60,494 bases of DNA from Chara braunii. Its lineage: Eukaryota > Streptophyta > Charophyceae > Charales > Characeae. The position numbers were made by a program, and so were the translations under genes. This document shows, piece by piece, positions 12,458 to 23,782 of this stretch. The stretch covers positions 1,094,785-1,155,278 of the forward strand of contig BFEA01000350.1 of assembly GCA_003427395.1 (NCBI GenBank). The letters are read 5' to 3'. Every line of letters begins with the position of its first letter. The first letter of the stretch is position 1. The notes under the pieces were generated by a model that worked only from the letters and a program-made list of their open reading frames with translations, was not told the origin of the DNA and did not search any database.

Positions 12458-13334
12458 TGTAGGGCCAAATCCCGGTAGACTTTCGAGTTTTAGTTGACCG
12501 CACTGTGGGTCCTAATTGGCTCGGCCCGCCCACGCTCATGCTCAGGGCGCGGGCTATTCGTTCCAAGGTCAGCCCCACCTAGTGCTTTGAGATGGATGGG
12601 GGTGGGTCATCGCTCGAGAGAGTTTTGACACTGGCATGTAGCTCAGCCCTCACGCCAGTTGACCGTCTCGCTGGTCATTCCGCAACGCTGATTTTTTTTT
12701 TTCATTCATAGTTATGTTCTAAGGGAATTGCTCATTCCAATATGCAGGTAGTCCAAGGACTCTTTGAGTGTTCCTCTTCTCTTGTGCGCAGGCTAAGCGT
12801 CATCTTTAGGCCGCACACCCTTTCCCTAAGCATTGTTTTCCTATGGCGTCATCCGGGTGCGGCGATGCCGTCCTCCCCCTCGCCTCTATGCACCCATTGG
12901 GTCCCATACATTTTCTTCAACCCTATTGACGCGGGCCCCTTAGTCCTTTCGGGGCCTTTACATGCATGCACATAATTTTCCTTGGCAAGATTGCATTCAA
13001 TTTTTTCATTTACACACCAAATTTCAAATGCAAAGGTCATTTTCATGAGTTGCCTTAACGCTAAGGGTCCCGTAGCACCTTTGTCCTTCTTCCCCTTTCA
13101 TTTTTATGCCTGGTTCCTCTCGGTCGTATCCCGCTCAAGGCATCCTTCGCCTTCAGTCACCTGCACAATCCCACACAAAGCAAAGATCGGACAATCCCCC
13201 GTTGGGGGCTAACACATAGTCCTTCCCACATGCCTGTTTTTCTATGCTCTTTGACTTCCTTTTCTTCCCTTCTCTTTGCTTGATCAGCCCATCCGCTTCT
13301 CAGAGTCATGCATTTGGGGAAATGGTTGAGTCAA

Positions 13335-16300
13335 ACGATAAAGCACCAAGTAGTTGAGGGATGACAACGCAGGCTAGACTAATTCATACACAAGTGGGAG
13401 ACAAGCGGGGAACAATCAAGAGTAAAACGGAAGAGCACCAAGTAGTTGAAGGATGAAAACATAGGCTCCACTAGTTTATACCCAATGTGAAATGCAAGAA
13501 CCAAAGGTGAAATGGACCAGCACCAAGTAGTTGAGGGATGAAACACATGCTAGACTAATCCATACACAAATAGGAGGCAAGAAGAACAGTCAAAGGTGAA
13601 ACGGAACAGCACCAAGCAGTTGAGGGATGAAACACAGGCTAGACTAGCTTATACCCAATGTGAAATGCAAGGGGAACAACCAAAGGTGAAACGGAACAGC
13701 ACCAAGTAGTTGAAGGATGAAACACAGGCTAGACTAGTCCATACACAAGTAGGATGTAAGAGGAAGAGCCAAAGGTGAAACGAAACACCACCAAGTAGTT
13801 GAGGGATGAAACACAGGCTAGACTAGATCATAGACAAGTGGGATGCAAGGGGGAACAGTCAAGAGTGAAACGGAACAACACCAAGTAGTTGAGGGATAAA
13901 ACACAGGCTAGACTAGAACATATACAAGTGGAGTCCAAGGGGGAACAGTCAAGAGTGATACGGAACAACACCAAGTAGCTGAGGGATGAAACACAGGCCA
14001 GACTAGATCATACACAATGTGGAAGGCAAGGGAAACACCCAAGAGTAAAACGGAACATCACCAAGCAGTTGAGGGATGAAACACAGGCTAAACTAGATCA
14101 TACACAATGTGGAAAGCAAGGGGAACAACCAAGAGTAAAACGGAACAGCACCATGTAGTTGAGGGATGAAAACACATGCTAGACTAGGTTATACCCAATG
14201 TGGAATGCAAGGGGAACAACCAAAGGTGAAACAGGACATCACCAAGTAGTTGAGGGATGAACCACAGGCTGGACTATATCATACGTAAGCGGGATGTAAG
14301 GGGGACAGCCAACGGTGAAACGGGACATCACCAAGTAGTTGAGGGATGAACCACAGGCTGGACTATATCATACACAATATGGAATGCAAGGGGAACAACC
14401 AAGAGTAAAACAGAACAACACCAAGTAGTTGAGGGATGAAACACAGGCAAGACTAGATCATACGCAATGTGGAATGCAAGAGGAACAATCAAGAGTAAAA
14501 CGGAACAACACAAAGTAGTTGAGGGATAAAATCATAGGCTAGACTGACTTATACCCAATGTGAAATGCAAGGGGAACAGCCAAACGTGAAACGGAATAGC
14601 ACCAAGTTGTTGAGGGATGAAACACAAGCTAGACTACTCCATACACAAGTAGGATGCAAGGGGAATAGGCAAAGGTGAAACGGAACAACACCAAACAGTT
14701 GAGGGATAAAACAAAGGTTAGACTAGACCATACACAAATGGGATGCAAGGGGGAATAATCAAGAGTGAAACGGAACAGCACCAAGTAGTTGAGGGATGAA
14801 ACACAGGCTAGACTAGATCATATACAAGTGAAATGCAAGGGGAAACAGTCAAGAGTGACACGGAACAGCACCAAGTAGTTGAGACATGAAGCACAAGCTA
14901 CAATAGATCATACACAATGTAGAATACAAGAGGAACTGCCAAGAGTAAAAACGGAACAGCACCAAGTAGTTGAGGGATGAAACACAGACTACACTAGATC
15001 ATACACAATGTGGAATGTAAGGGAAACGACAAAGAGTAAAACGGAACAACACCAAGTAGTTGAGGGATTAAACAAAGACTACACTAGATCATACACTGTG
15101 TGGAATGCAAGGGGAACAACCAAGAGTAAAACGGAACATCACCAAGTAGTTGAGGGATGAAAACACAACCTACACTAACTTATACCCAATTTGGAATGCA
15201 AAGGGAACAACCAATGGTGAAATGCAACAGTACACAATAGTTGAGGGATGAAACACAGACAAGACTAGTTCATACGTAAGTGAGATGCAAGGGGGACAAC
15301 CAAAGTTGAAACGGAACAACACCAAGTAGTTGAGGGATGAAACACAGGCTAGACTAGATCATACACAATGTAGAATGCAAGAGGAACAACCAAGAGTAAA
15401 ACGGAACAACACCAAGTAGTTTAGGGATGAAACACATGCTAAACTAGATCATACACAATGTGGAATGCAAAGGGGAACAACCAAGAATAAAACGGAACAA
15501 CTCCAAGTAGTTGATGGATGAAAACACAGGCTATACTAGCTTATAACCAATGTGAAATGCAAGGGGAACAACCAACGGTGAAACGAAACAGCACCAAGTA
15601 GTTGAGGGATGAAACATAGGCTGAACTGGTCCATGCACAAGTAGAATGCAAGAGGAACAACTAAACGTGAAACGGAACAGCACCCAGGAGTTAAGGGATG
15701 AAACAAAGGCTAGACTAGATCATACACAAGTGAGATGCAAAGGGGAACAATCAAGAGTGAAACGAAACAACACCAAACAGTTGAGGGATGAAACACAGGC
15801 TAGCGTAGATCATATACAAGTGAAATGCAAGGGGGAACAGTCAAGAGTGACACAGAACAAGACCAAGTAGTCGAGGGATGAAATACAAGTTATACTAGAT
15901 CATACACAATGTGGAATGCAAGAGGAACAACCAAGAGTAAGAACGGAACAGCACCAAGCAGTTGAGGGATGAAACACAGGCTAGACTAGATCATACACAA
16001 TGTAGAATGTAAGGGGAACAACGAAGAGTAAAACGGAACAGCACCAAGTAGTTGAGGGATGAAAATACAGGCACGACTAACTTATACCCAATGTGGAATG
16101 CAAGGGGAAAAGTCAAAGGTAAAACGGAACAGCTGCACCAAGTAGTTGAGGGATGAAACACAGGCTAGACTAGTTCATACATAAGTGGGATCCAAGGGGG
16201 ACAGCCAAAGGTGAAATGGAACAGCACCAAGTAGTTGAGAGATGAAACACATGTTAGACTAGATCATACACAATGTGAACAACTAAGAGTAAAACGAAAC

Positions 16301-17140
16301 AACACGAAGTAATGAGGGATGAAACACAGACTAGATTAGATCATACACAATGTGGTATGCAATGAGAACAAGCAAGAGTAAAATGGAACAACACTAAGTA
16401 GTTGAGGGATGAAAACACAGGCTAGACTAGCTTATATCCAATATGGAATGCAAGCGGAACAACCAAAGGTGAAACGAAACAGCACCAAGTAGTTGAGGGA
16501 TGAAACACAGGCTAGACTAAACCATACACAAGTAGGATGCAAGGGGAACAGCCAAAGGTGAAACGGAACAACGCCAAGTAGTTGAGGGATGCAAACACCA
16601 GCTAGACTAGTTCATACACAAATGGGATGCAACGGGGAACAACCAAGAGCAAAACGGAACAGCACCAAGTAGACTAGCTTATACGCAATGTGGAATGCAA
16701 GGAGAATAACCAAGAGTGAAACGGAACAGCACCGAGAAGTTGAAGGATGAAAACACAGGCTAGACTAACTTATACACAATATGGAATGCATGGGGAACAA
16801 CCACATGTGAAATGAAACAACGCCAAGTAGTTGAGGGATGAAAACACAGGCTGGGCTTGTTCGTACGGAAGTGAGATGTAAGGGGGAACAACCAAGAGTA
16901 AAACGGAACAGCACCAAGCACTTGAAGGATGAAAATACAGACTAGACTAGCTTATACACAATGTGGAATGCAAGGAGAACAGCCAAGAGTAAAACGGAAC
17001 AGCACCAAGTAGTTGAAGGATGAAAACACAGGCTAGACTAGCTTATACACAATGTGGAATGCATGGGGAACAACCAAAGGTGAAACGGAACAACACCAAG
17101 TAGTTGAGGGATGAAACACAGGCTAGACTAGATCAATCAT
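13335..17140 (+). repeat. type A satellite array in left LTR
   Basis: About 42 monomers of 88-91 bases carrying caccaagtagttgagggatg. Neighbouring monomers alternate among variant groups (for example CATACACAAGTGGGATGC against CATACACAATGTGGAATGC), with the order partly repeated, which hints at a higher-order pattern of several monomers. No coding function. Confidence 0.95.
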
Positions 17141-19480
17141 ATAAGTTTACGGCTGAAGAATGTAACCAAGCTTTGAAACGGACAGCCATCATGTGAGAAA
17201 TAAGCATAAGCTGCTCTAGTTCAAAACACAAGCTTAGAGCAAGGATCATATATAACAGGACCGGATCACCACCTACTATCATGTGAGTGAAAGCAAGAGT
17301 CTAACAAGATCAAACACAAAGATTTGAGCAAAGATCTGTTCATGGAAGAATCGGAGCACATTCTACCACTAATGTGAGTGAAAGCAAGAGTCTAAGTAGG
17401 CTAGATCACCAAGGTCAAACCAAAGGTCATTCATGAAAGAAGCGGTGCACTCCCTACTAGTGTGTGAGTGAAAGGCATAAGATAGAGTAGGCTAGATCAC
17501 CAAGATTGGATCGAACACCGTCTTTGAAAGAAGCGGGGCACTATCCACTAGTGTGTGAGTGAAAAGCATGAGATTGATTAGGCTAGATCCCCAAGATTGA
17601 ACCAAAGATCATCCATAGAAGTAGAGGTGCACTACCTACTAGTGTGTGAATGGGAAACATTAACTTGAGTAGGCTAGATCACCAAGATTGAATAAAACAT
17701 CATCCATACAAGTAGCGGTGCACTACCTATTAGTGTGTGAATGAAAAACATGAACTTGAGTAGGCTAGATCACCAAGATTGGATCATACATTATTCATAG
17801 ACGTACCGGTGCACTACCTACTAGTATGTGAGTAAAAAACATGAACTTGAGTAAGCTAGATCACCAAGATTGAATCAAACATGTTGCACTACCTACTAGT
17901 GTGTGAGTGAAAAGCATGAGTGTGAGTTGGCTACATCACCAAGATTGCATCAAAGATCATCCATGAAAGTAGCGGTACACTACCTGCAAGTGTGTGAGTT
18001 AAAAACATGAACTTGAGTATGCTAGATCACCAAGATTGAATCAAACATCATCGATAGTAGTCGCGGTGCACTACCTACTAGTGTGTGAGTGAAAGACAGG
18101 AACTTAGGTAGGCTAGATCACCAAGATTGAATCATACATCATTCATAGAAGTAGAGGTGCACTACCTACTAGTGTGTGAGTGAAAAACATGAACTTGAGT
18201 AGGTCAGATCACCAAGATTGAATCATATATCATTCATAGAAGTAGCGGTGCACTACCTACTAGTGTGTGAATGAAAAACATGAACTTGAGTAGGCTAGAT
18301 CACCAAGATTGAATCAAACATCATTCATAGAAGTAGCGGTGCACTACCTACTAGTGTGTGAGTGAAAAGCATGAGTGTGAGTAGGCTAAGATCACCAAGT
18401 TTGCATCAAACATCACCCATAGAAGTAGCGGTGCACTACCTACTAGTGTGTGAGTGAAAAGCATGAGTGTGAGTAGGCTAGATCACCAAGATTGCATCAA
18501 AGATCATCCATGGAAGTAGCGGTGCACTACCTACTAGTGTGTGAGTGAAAAACATGATCTTGAGTAGACTAGATCACCAAGATTGCATCAAAGATCATCC
18601 ATGGAAGTAGCGGTGCACTACCTACTAGTGTGTGAGTGAAAAACATGAACTCGTGTAGGCTAGATCACCGAGATTGAATCAAACATCATTCATAGAAGTA
18701 GCGGTGCACTACGTACTACTGTGTGAGTGAAAAGCATGAGTGTGAGTAGGCTAGCTCACCAAGATTGCATCAAAGATCATCCATGTAAGTAGCGGTGCAC
18801 TACCTACAAGTGTGTGCGTGAAAAACAAGAGTTTGAGTAACCCAAATCACAAGTATCCAACATGAGATCATCCATAGAAGAATCGGAGTACTACCTACTA
18901 GTGTGTGAGTGAAAAACAAGAGCTTGAGTAGCCCAAATCACAAGTATCCAACATGAGATCATCCATAGAAAAATCGGAGTACTACCTACTATTATGTGAG
19001 TGAAAAACAAGAGTTTGAGTAGCCCAAATCACAAGCATCAAACATGAGATCATCCATAGAAGAATCAAAGCACTACTTACTAGTGTGTGGGTGAAATGCA
19101 AGAGTTACACTAGGCTATATCGCAAGATTTGAGCAAGAGATCATCCATCGAAGAATCGGAGGATCTCGTACTAGCGTGTGAGTGAAATGCAAGAGCTAAA
19201 GTAGGCTATCTCACAAGATTTGAACAAAAGATCATCCATGGAAGAATCAGAGGATCTCCTACTAGCATGTGAGTGAAAAACAAGAGTTTGAGTAGCCCAA
19301 ATCACAAGTATCCAACAAGAGATCATCCATAGAAAAATCGGAGTACTACCTACTAGTGTGTGAGTGAAAAACAAGAGTTTGAGTAGCCCAAATCACAAGT
19401 ATCCAACAAGAGATCATCCATAGAGGAATCGGAGCACTACCTACTAGTGTGTGAGTGAAAAACAAGAGTTTGAGTATCCC
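17140..19480 (+). repeat. type B satellite array in left LTR
   Basis: About 26 monomers of 89-92 bases carrying gtagcggtgcactacctact and GTGTGTGAGTGAAAAACA. Monomers at 17140-17480 are intermediate between types A and B. The right end shifts to a variant with GAATCGGAG and AGCCCAAATCACAAGTATCC. The shared skeleton (CACTA/CACCA...AGT...GGATGAAACA/GAGTGAAAAACA...GGCTAGA.TCA) shows that A and B are branches of one satellite. Confidence 0.9.
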
Positions 19481-19905
19481 AATAAGAAGAAAAAGATGAA
19501 GAAGAAGAAGGAAAAAAAAAAGAAGATGAAGAATAAGGAGAAGAAGAGGAAGAAAAAAAAAAAGAAGGGTAAGGAGAAGAAGAGGAAGGAGAAGAAAAAA
19601 AAAAAAAAAAANTAGAAAAATCGGAGTACTACCTACTAGTGTGTGAGTGAAAAACAAGAGTTTGAGTAGCCCAAATCACAAGTATCCAACAAGAGATCAT
19701 CCATAGAGGAATCGGAGCACTACCTACTAGTGTGTGAGTGAAAAACAAGAGTTTGAGTATCCCAATAAAAAAAAAAAGATGAAGAAGAAGAAGGAAAAAA
19801 AAAAAAAGATGAAAAATAAGGAGAAGAAGAGGAAGAAAAAAAAAAAAAAGGGTAAGGAGAAGAAGAGGAAGGGGAAAAAAAAAAAAAAAAAAAAAAAACG
19901 TAGAA
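19480..19905 (+). repeat. GAA-rich tract with single-N join
   Basis: Purine-only GAA/GGA/AAA simple sequence. About 270 bases (19343-19611) reappear nearly unchanged after the single n at 19612, including the last two type B monomers. That is most likely an unmerged assembly overlap. Lys/Glu-rich frames on one strand and Phe/Ser-rich frames on the other are spurious. Confidence 0.85.
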
Positions 19906-22900
19906 GAAGATGCATCCTCTTCCTTCCACTCACCTTGTTAATGTTTTGGAGATGGAGTCTCAATCTTGATGAGGCTTTCTTCCTCCTGGTACAACTCCTC
20001 CTTGGCTATGACTCTCTCCTTCTTTGAGTCTCTCTCATTCCTCTCTCACCTCTCGCCAAGTTGCCTCAAGCTCCCATCACCATGGCTATGGAGTCCTCCC
20101 CTCTTGGAGGGCTAATGAGACTCCCTCTAACCTCTCTTTCTTCCTCACACCCTGGGGGGGCTATGGCGGATCACTCCCCTAGTGCCAGCCTCACTACCAC
20201 GAGTCTCTAGAGCTCCTCTCCCTAGCTCATGACTTCCACCAAGCTCCCAAACTGGCATGGGCTCCCCTCTCCTCTCTCCAAGTGAAAGAGTGCTCTCATG
20301 AGCTCACTTGGGCGGCATGGGCACTCCTCATGCAATTGTGAATGTGGCGGACTGAATTCCTAGCTTATGTAGGTTGAAACCAGCAGTCCGGCCAGCCCAA
20401 GAGCCTCCTCATGTGCCTTGAGGTGAACCGAGGTACCCCCAAGGCAAAATTTCACCACTAGGCCCTTCCGGAGATACGCGGACCTCTTTTTGGCCAAGTA
20501 CATGCAATCCCAGTGGTTGGTACCAACTCGGATTGCCTCTTGGCCTACTTCGGCCTCCTTTTCACCTCTCAAATGCTGCCCCCTTGGGACCTAATGCCCA
20601 AGGGACAATTTTACTTGAGAGAAAAAAACCTAGTCGACTTTTTTCTCGATTTTCAGTTTGTACCTCATTTTTGGTAGGCCGAGATATTTTTCCATGCAGC
20701 GGCACATTTTCAGCCTTGGATCTGGCTGAGATCCAAGGCCAACAATATTCTTTGCCTCCCCCAAGAAGCCCTTGCTTCAATATTGAGCCCCTAATGCCAC
20801 TTTTTTATTTTTTGGTGCATCTGGCTCTCTTTTTCGGCCAAATGCACAGTTTTGTCCTTGTCCCTCTTTTGTTTCTTTCCATTTTGGGTTGCCACCTCGT
20901 TCCGGGGCTAGCCGTTCTGAGCTGGCCCACAAAAAACGGTTAGTTCCTCTCCACCATGAGATTTGATCTCAGATCCATGGTCAAAAAAAAAAACGGTCAT
21001 TTCCTTTTTACATTTTCTCTCTTTTTCTTCTTTTTAATTCATATTTTATTGAGATATAGCCCCAAGGGCCTCCTTCATTCTAGGAGGGATGAGGTCACAG
21101 TTGGGACCTGCCAGTCCCTACTGTGCATGTCTCAATAGGTCGACACACTCTCCTCCACTCTTTTTTCCCGTTTTGTTTCATTCTTTCTTATTTTTCTCTC
21201 ATTTTTTCTTTTTTTTCTCTTATTTCAGTTGTGACAAGTGTCAAACTGCAGTACACCCTCTTTCTAGGCCCTAGGGCCTCATTCAAGGCCAGGTTCATAG
21301 CTGGTACTTGGCCGTTATATCTCGAATTCCAACCATGGTACCCCCATGCTCCTAGAGGGTTCCACTTTGCCTCCGTTTGTCCAATTTTGAGCTCTCTTTG
21401 CTCCGATTTTGTAAGGGCAGTCTTTTTCTCATGTTGAGCCTCTCAAGGCTCTATTTTTTCATGCCTAGCTAGTCTGAGATATTTCCGACTGCTGGGCAGC
21501 CCTCCCAACATCATTATCTTACTTTTCTTTCTCCTTATAACTCTCTCACTTGCCCCCACTAGTGGTGCTAACATTTCCCACCGTCTAGATCCTCGATCTC
21601 GACGGTGCCGTGTGCTTGCACAATTATTCCTTGTGCTTGCTCATGGTTCCATCGGGACATCCCAAGTCTCCGCCACTTTTCTCCATACTAGTTTCATTTT
21701 CTTGTCTCGTCGGCGGTCCCGTTGGCGCGCGTCCCGTTTTTCGACTTTTATTATTTGGGCCCACTTGGTCTCCGACAACCTTCCAGATGATGTCCCATTT
21801 TTATTTTTGGGGCCCCCTTGCCCTTGGTGGTCCCATCATCTCAAGATGTGTGCCGATTTTTCATCTCACGGTTGCCTTTTACCGTTTTTACTTGCCTCAT
21901 GCCGAAATCGCTTCTTTCTAGCCTTCCGGGCTTGCAGTGGCTCATTTTCCTTTAACCTAGGCACCCCCATGCAGTCCGTTATTTCTCGGACTGCAGTCAT
22001 AACCATTTTCCTAGTCCCACAGCCCCACAACTTGCCCCATGCCAAAAGAAAATGAATCGCTGAATTTTTAAGTGCATCCGGGCTCAATATTGACTCCGGA
22101 TGCACTTAGAACATGCGTTTTCCCTCCCCCATGCAGTCCGTTGCAACTCGGATTGCAATAGGGTTCGATTTCCTAGCCCCAATGCCCCACAGCTAGCCCC
22201 TATTCAAAAGAAAAAGAAACACTCAATTCCCAAGTGCATTCGGACTTGATTTTGGCTCCGGATGCACCCAAAACATGTGTTTCTCCTCCCCTACGTAATC
22301 CGTTTTATTTCGGTTGCATAGGGTCTTGGTTTTCTTTGATTTTCTCTGCAAAAATCAAAGAAAATCAAAGTCCAATATAACCGCCTTATTCCAGAATGAA
22401 TCTTGTCACGGATGAATCTCCCCAAGTGACCGTTTTTTATCGTAAAGGTTTTTTTCTCTTTTCTTTTCTTTTCTTTTTCCTCCTTTCTTGGACAGTAGGG
22501 ATCTGTTAGTCCCTACTTGTGGCAGTCCCTATTGATAACCAACTCACTCACTCCCTCTCACCCTTTTTGTTTTATTTTCTCACATTTTATTTTTTTTTTC
22601 TCTTTTTCTTTTAGCATGCCAAGTGTCAAGTTGCCGTTAAGGCCCTTTTCTAGCCTCTTCCTCGTAGTTTTGGCTCTCCCCCCTTCCTATGCCCAAGGTG
22701 CAGTCCATTATATCTCGGACTGCAATGATGGCTCTCTCATGCCCATGGGAGCCTTTTTTTACTCCTATTTTTTCCCCACAGTGGCCCTTCTTATTCCGAT
22801 TTTCTCTTGGAGGCTCATTTTTCACATGGGGTCTCGTTTGACTTCATTTTCTTGAGGGAGGCTAATCCGAGATTTTTCGGATTGCTCGCATGCCTCCCAC

Positions 22901-23768
22901 TTCAAGTTTCTTTACTTTTTCTTTTCCTTTTGGCCTTCCCGTTTGCTATCGCTAGTGCTTGCACTAGTGGTGCTAATATTCTTGTCAAGATGTCGATCTT
23001 GACGGTGCACCTTACCGTTATTATTTTCCTTTATATGGTGCCGCCGTTTCTTCTTGAGACCTTCATATGACCCCGCCACTTGTCCCATCGGTGGTCCCCG
23101 ACACTTAGTCCTGCCGGTGGTCCCCGATACTTAGTCCCGCCGGTGGTCCCTCACACTTAGTCCCGCCGGTGGTGCCCGACACTTGGTCCCGCCTGTGGTT
23201 TCCGACACATTTCGCCCCGGATGCCATTATTTTTCCTTAGTCCCACGTGGCCCCGGGTGCCTTTTTCCGAGGTGTCCCACGCCCCTTCGGCGTTTTGCCG
23301 CCCCATGGTGACCTCTTTCCCTTGTCTTTCCTGCGCCTTGCGCGCCCCCGTTCCTTTGGTCGCGGGGCCTCTAACCCGAGGCTCCCGTAGGTGGCCCCCA
23401 TGTTGGGATTTCGTTCTCCAGTTTCCCACGGTCTCCGGGTCGTCCATCTCTCGACTCCCTTATTCCTTTGTCGCTGCCATGCCGTGTTTGCCGGTTCAAG
23501 GGCCCTTCTGCCTTAGTCTTGTTGTATTTCAACGACCCTCCCGACCTTATATTATGTTATACGCCCCTGTTCCTGCGCTTATTCTTGTGCCGTCGCTGGT
23601 TTTCGCCTCCTGCGGTTCTCACCCTAGGGCATCACTCCTTCCTGTGCCCTAACCCTTTGTCTTTTCTTTCTCTTGCCTCCTTACTCCAAATTTCTCTATC
23701 GTGCACAATTTGTCTATATTCAGTCTCTCGAGTGATTGGAAGTTATTCGGGACTCACCAGTCCCGACA
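19906..23768. repeat. hairpin-rich segment of left LTR
   Basis: Single-copy within the LTR and repeated at 48456-52079 (direct) and 52080-56283 (inverted). It holds many short stem-loops of the type AGTCCG...CGGACT (21970, 22132, 22700, 22863). Three tandem units of about 163 bases lie at 21960-22340, each with a GCATCCGG...CCGGATGC hairpin and an AGTCCG...CGGACT hairpin. A 26-bp minisatellite (CCGCCGGTGGTCCCCGACAC unit) is at 23071-23215. Its end carries a terminal hairpin at 23750-23766. The open frames here are not conserved between copies and look non-coding. As an LTR 5' part it should hold the promoter, but I cannot point to a TATA box with confidence. Confidence 0.75.
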
Positions 23769-23782
23769 CAATTCCCCCACTC
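23769..23782 (-). promoter_or_regulatory. polypurine tract (candidate)
   Basis: On the coding strand GAGTGGGGGAATTG lies directly before the TG of the 3' LTR. This is the position of the plus-strand primer in LTR retrotransposons. It is mostly purine with a few T, so it is a reasonable but imperfect tract. Confidence 0.5.

Larger units (their letters stand above)
12458..23768 (-). mobile_element. 3' LTR of the giant gypsy element (11.3 kb)
   Basis: The left copy of the long direct repeat. The plus strand starts TGTAGGGCCAAA at 12458 and ends AGTCCCGACA at 23768, so the coding strand runs TG...CA as LTRs do. The same start occurs at 41382 and the same end, inverted, at 52080. In about 235 aligned bases (12742 against 41666) I count about 12 differences from the right LTR, mostly transitions. 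Internal order on the plus strand is: about 880 bases of single-copy sequence, type A satellite, type B satellite, GAA-rich tract, and a hairpin-rich segment with a 26-bp minisatellite. Compared with the right LTR it lacks about 620 bases before the satellite. A purine-rich tract abuts its TG end, as expected of a 3' LTR. Confidence 0.8.

Noticed and set aside
13335-19480. Regular ~90-bp repeats as a CRISPR array
   Set aside because: The whole unit repeats with no unique spacers, in a eukaryotic retrotransposon context.
19720-20027. Lys- or Phe-rich 70-180-residue frames around the GAA tracts (also at 47973-48573 and 56037-56643)
   Set aside because: Simple-sequence translation, some running through N or poly-A; no protein signal.
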